From positions 7,576,540-7,640,539 of the forward strand of contig JAZBQD010000034.1 in NCBI GenBank assembly GCA_036583965.1: a stretch of 64,000 bases of DNA. Direction: 5' to 3'. Within the stretch, counting starts at the first letter, position 1; each line of letters begins with the position of its first letter. The position numbers and the translations under genes were made by a program. The stretch is from Prunella strophiata. Its lineage: Eukaryota > Chordata > Aves > Passeriformes > Prunellidae. Positions 1-13,643 of this stretch are shown one piece after another. The notes under the pieces are model-generated. The model was not told where the DNA came from and did not search any database. It saw only the letters and a list, made by a program, of their open reading frames with translations.

Positions 1-564
1 CAGGGTCCCGGGCTGCGTGTGCCCGGTTTGGTGTACGAGCCCTTGGAATCTGTCTCTGCTGGATTGGCTCCCAGCGTGGCCCTCAGGCCCCTGAGGGGGA
101 ACGGAGAAGTCTCTCAAAGCAGGAGGGGGGCAAGGAATCACCTGCACGTTTTCCGAGAGCTTCCCAAGTCACCACATGCTCTTTAAACTGTTTCCCTCCT
201 TCCTAAGGACAGGTTGGCCTGCAATTGCCATTGACTCACAGTCCCGGGCCGCTCAGAGGTGGAGAGTGGTAGAGGGCTGAGATGCCCCTTTGCACCCCTT
301 ACACATTTGAATAGCTCCGATATTTACGAGTTTGTTTCCTTGAATGGAGCCTCCTCCCGCTGAATACTTGTCTGTGGACTTGGTTTGTGTGATCATTGTG
401 TTGCAGATGGAGAGCATGACGTTGTTATTGCGTGTGTCAGCCACTCCTTCATTTTTGGCATGAAAAAAATTTAGTATGGTGGAGAACTGAGCAAAGGTTG
501 TTTTGCCTCCTCAAGCAATAAGCCTATAGGAGAAAGCTTGGAACTTCTCCATCACTCTTTTCAG

Positions 565-920
565 AGTGTGCCCTAGTGACAGGACCAGGGGCAGTGGGCA
601 CAAACTGAAACATGGAAGTTCTGTCTGAATATGAGGAAAAGCTTCTTTACTTTCAGGGTGACAGAGCACTGGAAGCAGCCTGTCCAGAGAGGTTGTGGAG
701 CCTCCTTCTCTGGAGATACTCCAAACCTGGCTGGATGTGATCCTGTGCAACCTGCTCCAGGTGTACCTGCTATAGCAGGGGGTTGGACTGGATGGTCTCC
801 AGAGCTGCCTTCCAGCCCCAGTAATTCTGTGGGTTGAAGATGTCCCTGCTCATGGCAGGGGGTTGGCCTAAATGCTCCCTAAAGTTACTTTCCAATCCAA
901 ACCATTCTGTGGTGTATCAA
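565..920 (+). mobile_element. CR1 LINE fragment (3' end), + strand, with duplicated tail
   Basis: The sequence follows the avian CR1 3' end: a GACAGG...GGGCACAAACTG start, ATGAGGAAAAGCTTCTTTAC, CAGAGAGGTTGTGGAG, CTGTGCAACCTGCTCCAGGT, GCAGGGGGTTGGACTGGATG and TTCTGTGG near 835. It is followed at once by a second shorter tail (GCAGGGGGTTGGCCTAAATG ... CCATTCTGTGG) to about 915. It is truncated at the 5' end, diverged and non-coding. Confidence 0.9.
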
Positions 921-3089
921 TTGTGGAATGCTAAGAGGAATAACTGGCTGAAGGTCTGTAGATTGGTATATACCAGATAATATTGATTACAAACAGTTGT
1001 ACCTGCCCTTACAAGTCAAAAGCCTTTCAAAACTGAGGTTCTGTTTTAAACTTTTTTTAAAATTTTTGTTTCTCCAAACAGCTTTTAAAAGGGCCCGTGT
1101 GGTGTATGGGCTTAAAGATGGCAAACTGAAGAGAAGTGTCAGCTTATTCCTGATAATCAACTGTTTTGCTCAGGGTGCTTTGTACTAGACTGAGACTTTT
1201 CTAGGCCAAGATTTGGATGACATTCAAAAACCACTGTGATTAAGTCTTGTCCTGAGGAAGTTATTTACTTTTTACAGCTTCTTGTATACAAAGTCAGCCT
1301 GGGGTAAAGTAGTTTTAATAATGTGACAGATGAGGTATTTAGGAGTACAACCCTCACTTGAGTTCCAGGACCTTTCAGGGAAATAAAGTTTTTCCTAAGT
1401 TTTGTTTGTGTACTTTTTTGTCTGTAGGATTAATGATCACTGCAGCATTATAATATTGTCACTGTTTTAAAAATGTTTATGTCTAAGGACATAACTTAGT
1501 AAGTCCAACAGCAGATCAAAATCTGAATTGGAAAAGACTTTCCAGAACAGGTTCAAGAAGTGAACATTTCCAATAATAAAAAACTTTTTTTAAAAATAAA
1601 CTTCAGTTTTCTGGGAATAACATCATCCAAATAAAGGAGATTGTTTATTAAAAAATAAAGGGGAGGAGGGGCAGAAGGAAGGTGGAGCCTGCAGAGTAAA
1701 TAGTATTTAGAGATGTCAGGATCAATAGTCCCATTGTGTGTGGTGCAGATTTGTCATAATGTCTTCTGTCTTAAGGCCATGACTTACAAAATTCTCTGCA
1801 GAGGAAACTAAATGATATAATCTGCCTCATAAATAACAGCTGATGCTGAACTGTAACAAGAAACTGCCCTTCTTTCCTTAAACAGGGAATATGATTATAT
1901 GAGGATTTTGAAATTGTGTAAATAGCTTGAAATTTTCCTAGTTCAAACCTCGATAGCTTTGATAGTGGTTTTGAGCTCTGCATCTTGGTTCCATATTCAG
2001 CTGATACTTATCTTAGAGTTTCAATTTACTCATCTGGGGTTTATTTTTTTGTCCTTATTTGTGCTTCAGTGGCTGAGAGCTTGGTTAGGTCAGCTATTTC
2101 AACATGAAGGACTTTTCTTACACAATTCTCCTGATACTTTGGTGTGTGAAGGTTCTGTAAGTGATGATAAACTGGTACTTTGAATGCTAAAACCCAGGTA
2201 AAAATGGTAACCTGTTAACATTCACTGCAAAATACATATGAGAAATTCAAATTTATACTTATTTTTGAAATATTTGATCTCTATATTTTTTTGGTGTGGC
2301 TGGAATTGGGCAATGAAGTTTATTAGGTAAATTCTGCTTTGTAATCCTCTTCACAATCACCTCTTATTTTTATCATAGCATTTTCTAGTAACTCCAAAGT
2401 ATGAATCTGCATCCTGTTGTGCTTGAGACAGTTATTTTAGATACTGAGTGGTAGTCCTGTTATATTTGTAGTTTAGGAGGAAGACTCTGGTAGAGTATTA
2501 GATTTACTGTTCTAGGATGTGGTGGAATCCTTTTGTTCTGCCCTTTGTTAACTTCACTGCTTTTCAATGCCAATGCGACTCCCTCCCTCCCTTAAATATT
2601 AAGTACCTTGATTAGGTTTGACTGAACAGTAATACCTTGTTTCTGGCTGGGCATTGTAAATAAGGTTGCAGTTTAAATCAAATAATTAATAAAATCCTGT
2701 ATGTACCTAGTAAAATCTGCTTGTCATGAGGTTTATTCTTGCAAGTTTCAAAATAACTGTCAAAATTCTTCCACCCTCCAATTTCTTAATGGGTACTGCA
2801 GTGTGTTCAAGGGTTCTTGAATTGTGTGAAATTATATTGAATTTCTGTTGAATTTCTGGTTAGTTTATAGTTTAGAAGGTGCAGGTCTACATACACTTAT
2901 TTCTTCTGGAGTAAATTGTATTTCATATTATTATGTGAATAAAATTAACTTAAGAAAGCAGCTTTTCACTTTTGTGTTCACTTGTATGGGTCCTTTTTCC
3001 TCAGTAATTCAAAACTGAATTTGAAAAGTAAACTAAACAGTTGGAAAATAAATGCAGCCCTCTGTGCTCAGCTCCTTGGCTCCAGGACA

Positions 3090-3640
3090 GTGAACAGTGT
3101 TTAAATGGCAGAGGTTTCTGATGGCTCAGGGCCAGGGTGGTGCTTGGTGCAAAGTTGGTGAGTCAGGTGGCACTTCTGAGTCACTCCTGAGGCAATGTCA
3201 GAGATTTCTTGTTCGATTTTCTGTTGTCACAGGCTTAGCTGAGGGCTGCAGTGTGGCTGTGTTGCCTCAGCATTCCAGGCAGGAGGTGGCCAGTTCCTGT
3301 GACAGAGCACAGAGGCACATGTCACACACTGGAGCACATGTCACACACATGTCCCAGTGCTGGTGGGAGTGTGAGCTGCAGGAACATTTGGCAGGGGGGA
3401 AGGAGTCAGGTCTCCCTCCTTCCCACTGCTCTGCTGCAGGGGATCTGCAGCTTTGTCTCGGGGTGCTCTGGTGACAGCAGTCCCGGGTACTGTGGCACCC
3501 ATGGCTGAGTTCAGGTTACCCCATGCCTGCTCTGAAACAATCCTGCAGTTGTGATGAAACTTGAGGCCAAGTGTTGCATTTACTGCTTGTGAGCTGCAGG
3601 AGACTGATCTGCAGCCTGCCTGGTACTGTGTGGACATAGC
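3090..3640. other. GC-richer patch in intron 1, no gene recognised
   Basis: This patch is noticeably richer in G and C than its surroundings, with overlapping short open frames in several frames but no recognisable protein. It carries a 15-nt repeat GCACATGTCACACAC at 3315-3329 and 3334-3348. It may be an old decayed repeat. Confidence 0.3.
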
Positions 3641-3914
3641 TTACACAAGTCATATTTTTATTGGTATAGGTGTATCAATACTTTGGTAATCAAATCACCA
3701 AGGGCCTTAACCAACTTTCTCCTCACTGTATGATGGCAGAACTGGCAAAAGCTGTTGTAGTCACTGAGAGTGAGTTCAGGAGTCCTGGCTGTGGAAATAC
3801 AAAGTATTATGCAACTTGGTAACTTCACTTTAAGTCTCACTGGACAAGTACATGTTGTGCTTTGTGTTCCCTGTGAGATTTCTAGGAGAGTTCTACAAAG
3901 AAAACCCCACAGCT

Positions 3915-3930
3915 TAAAAAAAAAAAAAAA
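3915..3930 (+). repeat. Poly(A) tract
   Basis: This is an uninterrupted run of about 15 A in intron 1. No retroposon body is recognised upstream of it. Confidence 0.8.
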
Positions 3931-3959
3931 GCAACCACCAAGGAATATTAAGAAATCCT

Positions 3960-4019
3960 GTTAAAACAGGTTTTAACTTGTCAGAAACTTGGAGGTATCA
4001 GCTTGGCCTAGTGGCCAAG
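3960..4019. repeat. Two adjacent short inverted repeats
   Basis: GTTAAAAC-AG-GTTTTAAC (3960-3977) is an 8-bp palindrome with a 2-nt centre. CTTGGCC-TAGT-GGCCAAG (about 4002-4018) is a 7-bp stem with a 4-nt loop. Both are perfect and close together. Confidence 0.6.
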
Positions 4020-7000
4020 TTCAAAAGCCAGGCCATCATCTCTCTTTAGTTCTGTTGAATTTCCTCTTCTTGAAGCAGAAACTACTGATTCTTATTTTAC
4101 TGAAAGGTTCCTGCATGTTGTTAATCTGCATGAGGGGGTTCAGCCCAAAGCAGAACACTGTGTGTACAGGTAGCAAGGCCAGCTGGACTCCTTGTTGCAA
4201 TAACTTCTCTCTTATATAAGATGTCATGTTAACATTTTTGCTGCCTGGTTTCTGTCTCAGACGTGTAGGACATGCAGTAGGCAGGCTGGGAAACCTTTGG
4301 ACCCATTGAGATCAGATTGCTGCCTATGTAACAGTGTGGTGAGGCCTTACAGCCACTTTCTTTAAAATTCTATTGCCATTCTTGGCTTTTGTGATCTTCT
4401 GCATGTATGACCTTAATGTGAGAGAGCTCCTTTTAAGCACCTTTCCCCACATCAAAGGATAAGAAACAGTCTCATGAAAAAAGGGATGAGGGTGACAGAT
4501 ATGGATGTAGTTAGGAGAGTATTATCCAGATGTTCATTAGTTCAGGTGAGTGATGTAGTTGTCACTTGCTTAAAAATAAAAGGAGATAGCCTGTGAATTT
4601 ATTGCTAGTAATAGGAATTAATAGAAATATGACAATTGCCATACTCCTGTTTAGTTCCATGCTCCTTCCAGTTCAGTTTTGTCCACCTGAGCCTTGCTTT
4701 GCTAGTACTGCTCTTAGCCACACCTTTCCAGTGGCCCATCAGGAACGTGTTTGCACTCCCTTGTGTTGCAGAGTGGGAGGTGAAGTGTTCCAGAGCTGTT
4801 TCCATACGCTTCACAAGCTTGATGAATTGCCCAGTATGTAATAGTTTAATTTCTTTTTAAATGGAGAGCAAATAGTCTTGTTTAGAATTGATTGTAATAA
4901 GGAAGCATTATAACACTTTAAAATTTATTTTAGAGGTAGGCACTTGGGTCCTCTATTATTTATTCTGATGCTACAGCTGTGCAAAGAGAAAGGATTTTTA
5001 GTGTTTGGGGAAAAGGAAGGATTAAAGGAGCTGTTGTCATGAGCTCCAATAGAACTAGGCAGGGGAGAAGTTCTGGCTGATAAACAGCATGTTTTCTTTA
5101 GTGCTTCTAATTGTACAATCTGTAAAGAGGGTAAATTATTGGTAAAATAGCATGAATTACTGCTTCTATTGTCATTACAATTTCTTGCTGTTGTAACCTA
5201 AAGCATGTAATGAGACCATGCACTTCACTCCCAGGTCACAGAGGAGGGAAGCTAGTAAGATAATTCTGTCAAGTAAACCAAGTCACATTGTGATGGTAAC
5301 AGTTAAAAATCTGCATTTGTTGACTTCCAGTCCAATGTTGCTGTCTGCTACCGTCATGCTATGTCTGCAGGATACTAATGTGATAAATGTACCCCAGTCA
5401 TTTACCCTACAATTACAGACCTTGCAGTTGACTTTAGATTGCTCTCTGCCTTTGGAATGCTCATGTTTACCCAGAAATAGGCAGGATCCCATGTACCCTT
5501 AGCTGGGGGTTTTCAATCCTCCAGGCTAACTGCTTTCTCTTTTTAATGTGCCTGTAATTGTTCTTATTTACAGGTGATTTTCTTGTGGTTCATGGATTTG
5601 TTCACCCAGACTACTGAGCTCTTTAATGAAATGCTGTTTGCTCATTCAGTAATAGCAGGTATTGTTGTAAATGATCCATCATAAAATATATCCAGCAGAA
5701 GAGTAAATGACTGTCTAACATTTGTCCATTGCTATCTGAGACTCCTGTAAACTCCTTTGCTTCAGTCCCAGGATCATTTAGTTTTCTCTATATTTAAGAT
5801 TTATTTTGGTTTGCATAAGCAAGATCTTCAGGGCAGTGAACACTTCCACAGTTTTATGTAAGGGACAGTTAGTTAACCCTCACTGCATGAGTTATTCTCC
5901 TATTCCTGCTAAAGAGGTGTCCTGCTGATAACTGCTTTAAGAACAGCATTTTGTATTATTATTACAAGCAAGATGATGATGATTATCTTCAGCCCTGGAA
6001 GGGTTTGTCCTCTGCCTGGTTACCAAAGAGCTGAGAGAGAGAAGAAAGTCTTGGCAATACAAAGGAGGACTGGATTTGAATGTAGCATTTGGCTCTGCAG
6101 CCAGGCATGGCTGTGTCTGCCAAGTACTTGTAACAGCAAGTTACTTCTTCAGGCTTTCCTCCTTGCCTTAAAAAACTTCCAAAAAAAAGTTGCTGGTATT
6201 AATAAGGAAGAAAAAGGGTTCTAGTCTTTGGGCCATGTAATTGAGTATGGGAGATAAGCATCTGTGAAAGTATTATGCTCTGTTATCTCACATACATAGT
6301 ACAGTGTTCTCTTGTTTGAATATTCAGCTGGTGGAGTAATCCATCAAACAGGCAAGTATGACAAGCTGATGGATTTATTAAGAGTTGGCATAAGGTAGTT
6401 GTGGCCAAGCACAGTTTCATCAGCACACTCCAAGTGGTGCTTTTGTTAGTGCTCTTTCAAATGTGTTATTGCCATTTTGCACCCTGTAGTAGCTGACAAT
6501 AGTCTGTATTATGTTGTGTAAGGCTAGCTCAGGTGTTGGCTTTATGTATTTTCAAGGAATCAAAGTGATGTATGTGTGACAACTTCTGTGTTCTTGAAAT
6601 GCTCTCTAAAGCAGAGCTTCGTGTGTGTCCTTGCCAAGCAAGACTGGGCTCCTGCATGAAACTGGTCAAGGTAAGAGCCTTACCTACATCATTCTGTGCA
6701 GTGCAGCTGTGGTCAAAAGGATCAAGGTGCTTAACTCAGTTCTATGCTAATTCCTCCTGGTTGTGTTGCCAGTTAGTGTATTACAGAATATTACCTGATT
6801 TGCATAATTATTTCATATACAAGGTATAATTACTTCCAAAGCATTGGACACACTACTGCTTTCTCTCCTCAGGCTTTGCTATTTCAGTGTGCAACTGTAA
6901 GTGTTGCAGTTGTCCTAAAATACAATCTTAAAATGTTGATCTGATTCTTTTATATTTGTCTCCATTCATTTCAAGTGTTAACTGAATTTCTGTATTTATA

Positions 7001-10000
7001 TGAAAATGATGTTCATTTCTAAAAACAAAGATGAGCCACTGGAGAATGAGTGAAGCATTGCTTCACAGGATGAAGAACACAAAAATGTAATGATTGAAAG
7101 TTGTGTGCTTCATTCTGGAACTTTTGGAATATCTTTCATTGATTTATTCTAAAGTGTGAGTACAGCTTGTCCAAAGTCATAATACAAGAATTCCAATTTG
7201 AACTCATCTCCATCATACAGAGTGCAACTGGCCTGTTGACCTGTTGCTTCAAGAATGTTTCAAATACTTTGTTGGCATGTGCTTGATGAGGAACTTCAGC
7301 TTCCAAATTACCACTGTGTGCTCTAAACTTAAACTGAGATGGTATTTAAAGAGGGGCAGGAAATTGAAACTCCTTGAGAAGAGCTGTTCCCCTTAACAGT
7401 TTTTTCACTGATATAAAGATGTACAATAGCATAACATTTGGTTAAAAGTTGGGTGTTTCACAGACTTTGTTTAAATGCTTATTTCAATTTCTTGTATTTA
7501 TAAGGCAAAACTAATGTAGGGCAAGAGAATGAGAAGCAGAATTAGTAGCAAATGTACCAAGTGAATAAAGTAGTCAGATTTGCAGTTGGTCTTTTTCCAG
7601 CTCCTTGTAGTGATCTGGATCTTACTGACACAGGTCAAATATGGATCCAGTTAGACACAAGGATTGACAGCTGCTGTCATGTTTCAGTTTGGAGCAGGAG
7701 CTTTATTTACCTGTTCCATTTGGAATGAAGAGCTGTTCCACAGCTAAAACTTGAACAATGCTTGGTAGCCTCTTTAGAAAGAGCAGTTGTGTAGAAGAGA
7801 ACTCTCCAGAACAAAATAGTCCTTCTATTCTGCCTCTGCAAAACAAGATCTGATTCTAAATGTACTCATTTTTTCCTAAGATATTCTAAGGTAAGGTCAT
7901 GTGAAATTGTTACAAGTTGGTACCTTGTTTCTTTCCAGAAAGCTGTGTAGGCTGTGGTGCTCTGAATACTCTTGAGTATTTTTTCGGTACCAGTTAGAAA
8001 GAGTATTCATTACTTACTCTTGGATTGTGTGCTGTGTAATGATGGTGTTTGAGTTGCTGTGTGAGGAATTGGAAAGAGGAACAGACCCAACTGGAAGCTC
8101 TTTCTCTCCCAAAAGGACTTTGTAGATTATCTGAGTTTGAGTAGTTCCCTAAACTTATTTGCCATGAAATTGTGTTGCACATTTAAGGAAGCGGTGTTGA
8201 GATGGGAGAGGAGAGGGACCCTAAAGTTCTCAGTGCAAGTGGAGGACATTGGACACAGGGCTAAATCTCCCCTTGCAGTTGCCCTGAAATCTCAAACACA
8301 GTCAGCACTTTCACCAAAAAGAAAACATAACCCAAGCCATGAAATCAGAGTTTGTAGTTTCACAGTCGGTGTAAGCGTAGGCTGATGGTGAAAGAGGTTT
8401 CACAGCCTCCCGTCTGCCACAGCCTGCACACTTCTCTCCCTTTTGCTGGCACTTGGAGACTTTCTGCTTGATGAGAGAATCTCTGACTAACCAGTTGTTT
8501 TTGCCAATTTAGTTCTCCACTGGATTGGTTCCCTGGTATAGTTAACTCCATCGTCACACAAATATTTGTACTGGCATAAAGGAAAGAATGGTATTTGGGC
8601 AAGAATAGGTGGCTGGGGGCAAAGTACAAGTTGAGTGCAGTACACCCTTAGCATGTGATTTCACAAGCAGCTTGAAGAGCTCTAAGATTATTTTTCTACT
8701 CATAGAGAACTAACTCATTTTTATACCTGACCATTTCCTTCCTTATACCTGGTCTTTGCCTTCCTTGTGCTGCTGGTGTGTGGTTCAGTATTTGCTTGTG
8801 CTCTCTTGCTGATAACAGCTAAAAGAACCCCCATGGTTTTAGGGTTCCTAACTGATTTGGCCACATGTTTTACAAACAGCTGCTCATGTGGTGATGGGGA
8901 AAGGACAGCAAGTTTGGCTGTGAGAGTCTTTTTCCATGATAAGACATTTCTACATAGTTTTGTTATTTATAACTGTACTGTTAGTGGTTTGTTAGCTGCA
9001 AGTTTAAATTTATTTAAGATTGTTCCCCTGTCTCATATATCACAACTTAAAGGTCCCAAGCCAACCTTTCTGTTTGTGTCACTGTTGTGATAGGGAGGGT
9101 AAGCATCAGTATTCTTGGGTCACAAACTTCTGAGAAAGGATATAAACTGAAATACGGTTTTGTGACTTGTGTGGAGGTACTTTGAGTGATTCAGGCTCAA
9201 ATTGATCTCAGGATCCAACAGATCTTCACATGAGAAGCTTTCAATTCAATATCAGCAGCTTATTGTAATAGAAATACTGGTTGTTTATATTTGGGTTCTA
9301 TCAGAGTGGTGAAGTTGGTATTCTGTGTAGACTGTTACTTGGAATAGATTCAGTCTTTCTAGAGGTGTTTGGTTTGCCACTAAGAATGAAACCACCATGA
9401 CACCAATACTGTTAGTGTCTATTTATGAGCTATAAGGAACCCACCTCAAAGTTGTTGAACTTTTTCCTCCCATTATCCAAAGGGTGTGTCCTATCCTGAC
9501 CAGTTAAATATTGACTGCATGCTTAATAGATATTAACTGGTTCATTTGGGATGCAATTAGAAATATTAGTGTATATTCAGCTTATTTAATGAGCCTGGCC
9601 TGCATTTTTTTTAATCTATTGTAATAATAATGAGACCTATTGGGAGTTGGTTAGGGAGGGGTTTTTCCTCTATTCCATTCTGAGTCAGAGCAATAAATAT
9701 GTTTCTTGGTGGTTACTCTCCCCATCCTGTCAAGCTGTTTAGAATCATCCTGATGTAGGTTACAGACTGTGCTCAGTGTTTCCTCTCAAGACATTACTTT
9801 ATACTTAGTAAACAAATACCTCCCTGTGTGATTTTTGGAGGTGTTTTGTGTTTTGCATCCTCCAAGACTACTCAGTTGAAAGGTTCTCTAAGACCATTTA
9901 GGATGCAAAGAGAAGAAGGCTTTTGATAACCTTAGAAGCAATTTTATTGGAGTTGCAGTAGGTGAATGCATCTTCTGAAAAATAAATTAGTCTTGGTAAC

Positions 10001-11149
10001 TTACATCCTAGAAATAGAGCTGATATCTTAAAGATTGCTGTCACTTTTAATTATTCCTTGTTTTGACAATTACTGAATTATTTAAACTGTTTCTCTATAT
10101 GATCATGTGAAGTGTGGGGGGGAAACTCTCTGTTCAGAGGTATTTATTGTCTAAATGAGTTAACTTCTATCACAGTGTTCTAGCTCTCCTTGCTACCAAA
10201 CAGATGATTGCATTTCTTGAGACAGCTTGAAAACATAGTGCTAATAGACTCCTAATTGGCAAGTGCAGTCTCAGCCTTTAGACTGCCAGTGTTGTTTTTT
10301 TTTGTTAATTACACAGTAACTGTAACTCCTGTAGCTGCAGACATTAGCTCAGAAAAATTCAGTGATCTTACCATTAGTGAGTAAATAAATAAATAGTGCC
10401 CATGTTGAGCCATTGTGAAATTTGTTTGTTGCAAATACATGGTGTCATTTGAAATTACCATCTCTTTGTGGTCAGGAACCAGTAAACTGGGTCTCTGAGG
10501 CAAATGGAACAGCTCCTGTTACCTTTTTAGGACAAGAGTTACTTGATCTCCTGGAGGAACCAGTTTAACAAAGGGATACCTATGAAAGGAGAGGAAACAT
10601 CATTATCCTCCACAAACAAACATGGCTTGGAAATGTGAAAGTTAATTTGTCTGTAATTGACCAGACTCGCTTCACAAAAGAGCACTTGCTTTCTGTCAAA
10701 GTGCATGTTTGTGAACTTGTGAGGTTTTTGTTTGCCAAGCTTTTTAGTTAATGTGAGATACCAACCTAAAAATTATAATGAAATAACATTAATATGACGT
10801 TGCTGTTGCAATACTTATTCCAAATGGTGTTCTTACTGCTCGTGCCCATTTTTAGATACTCAGCTGTGAATAGCTCTGGAAGGACACTTTGTCATTAACT
10901 ATTAACCAAAATTTCTTTGTCCAGCTGCTTAATACAGCAACAGAAGGACTGCAAGGTTGTAACCAACCTTCATGGAAAATAGAATGGCTAAAGACAAGTG
11001 ATATTAAGCAAGTTTAGTCTATTTAGGATTATGGTCACTACTTTTTATTCTTGGATAAACTTGTAGCAGAGAACATATGTGGTAATTCAGGTTTATTAAC
11101 AGATGAAGTATCTGAAGTAGGAAAGTATCTGGGGTTTTTTTTGTTTTTC

Positions 11150-11162
11150 TTTTTTTTTTTTT
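11150..11162 (+). repeat. Poly(T) tract in intron 1
   Basis: A run of 13 T preceded by a further T-rich segment. It is simple sequence. Confidence 0.8.
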
Positions 11163-13610
11163 AACTTACTGTTGGAAAACTAGATATTTGTGCTGTTCCT
11201 AGAAGCTGGCAGTTCAGGACTAAAAGCGTGAGGGTAGAGCAAGTTCAGGAAGAGGATTCTATTTTGTCTCTACCTGTAAAATCTTGGATGTTCCCAGCTT
11301 ATTCTGCAGAAGTATCACTGCATACTTGCCTTTAATCTTTCCACAATATAATGGGCATCTTTTGAAATTGTCAGATTATGATGCTGAGAAGGTTTCCCCT
11401 TGCACAGCCCTGCTTATGCTAAAGGTGTACAAAGTACTTGCTGTGAGACTGCAGAGTCTTAATTGCAATTTAATTATAAGATGTTGAATGTCTTGTTCTT
11501 TCTTGTTAGCAAGGTGGGATGCAGGGAAAGATTTAGTGTTTCCTTCTTGGGAAGAGGGAGAGGATAGTTTTGGAGACACTGAAACAGAAGGTTGAAGGAC
11601 CTTGATTGTGTGTTCTCCTCTGTTTGTGTGCAGTGGAGTCAAGAAATAAGTTTCTGGCATCCAGACATATTCCATGTAATCTTATATAAAGACAGCATCT
11701 TCCTTATATTGTCTGACATGTAATGGTCTTCTGGATTGGATTTCAGTATTGGATATGAAAGGAAATTCTGCAGGTGCATTAGAGCTATTGAGTGTAGCAG
11801 CTATTGTAGCACTTCATGGAATAATGGAATAATTCTTGCTTTCAGCTTCATGTAGCTAACAAGCAGACTGAAAGGAACCAATTTTGAGAAGAGAAGCTGA
11901 TCAACTTCTCTGTAGTTGTATTCATTTTCTGTATTCATTTTCTGGTTTTATTTTGATTATTTTCCAGAAATAAAACGTCTGAAATCTGATGTTGAGGTGA
12001 TGCATTTTGGGTCTTTTTGCAAACAGTAGCAACTGTAGAATTAATTCCTGTAAGCTTAGAAATAAGCTTAGTAAATGATAATGCACTCCACTTTATAATA
12101 GCCAGGATAAAGGTAGTGATCTCACTCCTCCTGAATACCTCCTGCTTAGCAATTCCACTGCAGGACATTTGCATAAATGAAGGAAAAGAACTGCTTATGA
12201 ACCTGGAATTTGATTATTTTGTATAAACAGTTGTTTCCTCTTCCTATCTCCTACTCAGAAGTGCAGTTCAACTTCTGCCTCAGCCTTGGGACATTTTCCA
12301 GGGTACAAGGCCATATTAAAAGTGCAATTGAAGGTTTTCTGGTTTGGTTGCTTCACCTGCTACTTGGACCTGTGCTTGTGTTGATGAGATACATGTCCCA
12401 GGCTTTCCTAGGTAATGTCCTGTAACACTTTGCTGCCACACAGGTGGAAAGGGGGGGAGCAGTACAGAGTCATGGCTGTGTAGTTAAAGGCAGGAGGAAG
12501 CTGCAAGCTCTTCACAGGCAGTCTGGGTGTTGGGGATAGAGAGCAGCTCGTGTTGTAGAAGGTTTGGTATGTTCTGTGTGTGTGATTTATGTGCAGTTGG
12601 GATGCTGTTGTCTGATTCTGGCTGCCTGGAGCCTGAAGGGCCAGGGGGAGGAGCTGGTAGGAATTGAAGCTCTGGAGACAACAAGGGTAGCACTTCCAGA
12701 GTGGGACTCCAGACTGATGTGTTCATGTTGCTGTACTTTGCCCCTGAATCTGGTCAGAGAAGAGCTTGTAACAGGTGCTTACTGTTGGCTTAGAGGAGTT
12801 ACCTGTACTCAGGTTTATTCCTCAGAAATGATTGCAGAAGGCAATTGATACTGCAAAGTACTGGGATGTCACAGTGCCAAAGTGGTGATACGGCAGCAGA
12901 GAATGAGCAGTTTGTGTGTTAAAAGCTTCAGTGACTGCATTGTTTAAACTTTTTCAGCCCTCCCTGGTGGAACAGCAAGCATGTGTTTAGAGTAATGCTT
13001 AATTTGTAATAAATCTGAAATTAGGGCAATGTTTTAATGGTACTCAGCTTGCAATGAATGGATAGCTGAAACTACAAGGATCATTAAGCATGGCCCATTA
13101 ATGTTGGGGTGTTGGTTTTTGGCAATATTAAACTCCATATAACTGCATGTTCATTCTTCTGTCCTCACCAAAGACTCTTGTCAACTGACAAATAATTGAA
13201 ACAGTTCTTTGAGTAGGAAAGTTTGGATTATTTAGAATTCATTGTGATTAGTTGCACTGAAGGATCTGTGCTGTTCACAGGTGCACTGACTGCCATGCAA
13301 TGTTCCTGCTTTTCCAAGTAAAATCTCTTACCTGTAACTATTCAGCTGATACACTTTGAGCATGTATGGCATCAGGAGGTTTCCTTGGCTAGTTGGTGCA
13401 TTACTGTGAGCTTAGAACTTGTACAAGATCTTCATGGTGTCACACAACTCTGGTGTGAAGTTTTTTGTTGAACACATTTCACATGAGTAGTGAGTGAATG
13501 GTTACAAAGAACACAGAACTGCAGGAGCTTTAGAGGGTGAGTGGGGCTTAGCAAAGCAGTGATACCTTTTGGGATCATCTTAAAGCACTAATGCCATATC
13601 TTCTGAAAGT

Positions 13611-13643
13611 CTGAAAACTTGAGGTACTTCCTCAAGTTTTCAG
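13611..13643. repeat. Perfect 14-bp inverted repeat (hairpin)
   Basis: CTGAAAACTTGAGG (13611-13624) and CCTCAAGTTTTCAG (13630-13643) are exact reverse complements around the 5-nt spacer TACTT. The stem could form a stable hairpin in RNA or cruciform DNA. No known RNA family is recognised, and the arm is shorter than a usual pre-miRNA. Confidence 0.75.

Noticed and set aside
1..270. CLINT1 exon 1 or promoter
   Set aside because: The sequence is GC-richer but no frame encodes the expected N-terminus. Exon 1 is inferred to lie just upstream of the window.
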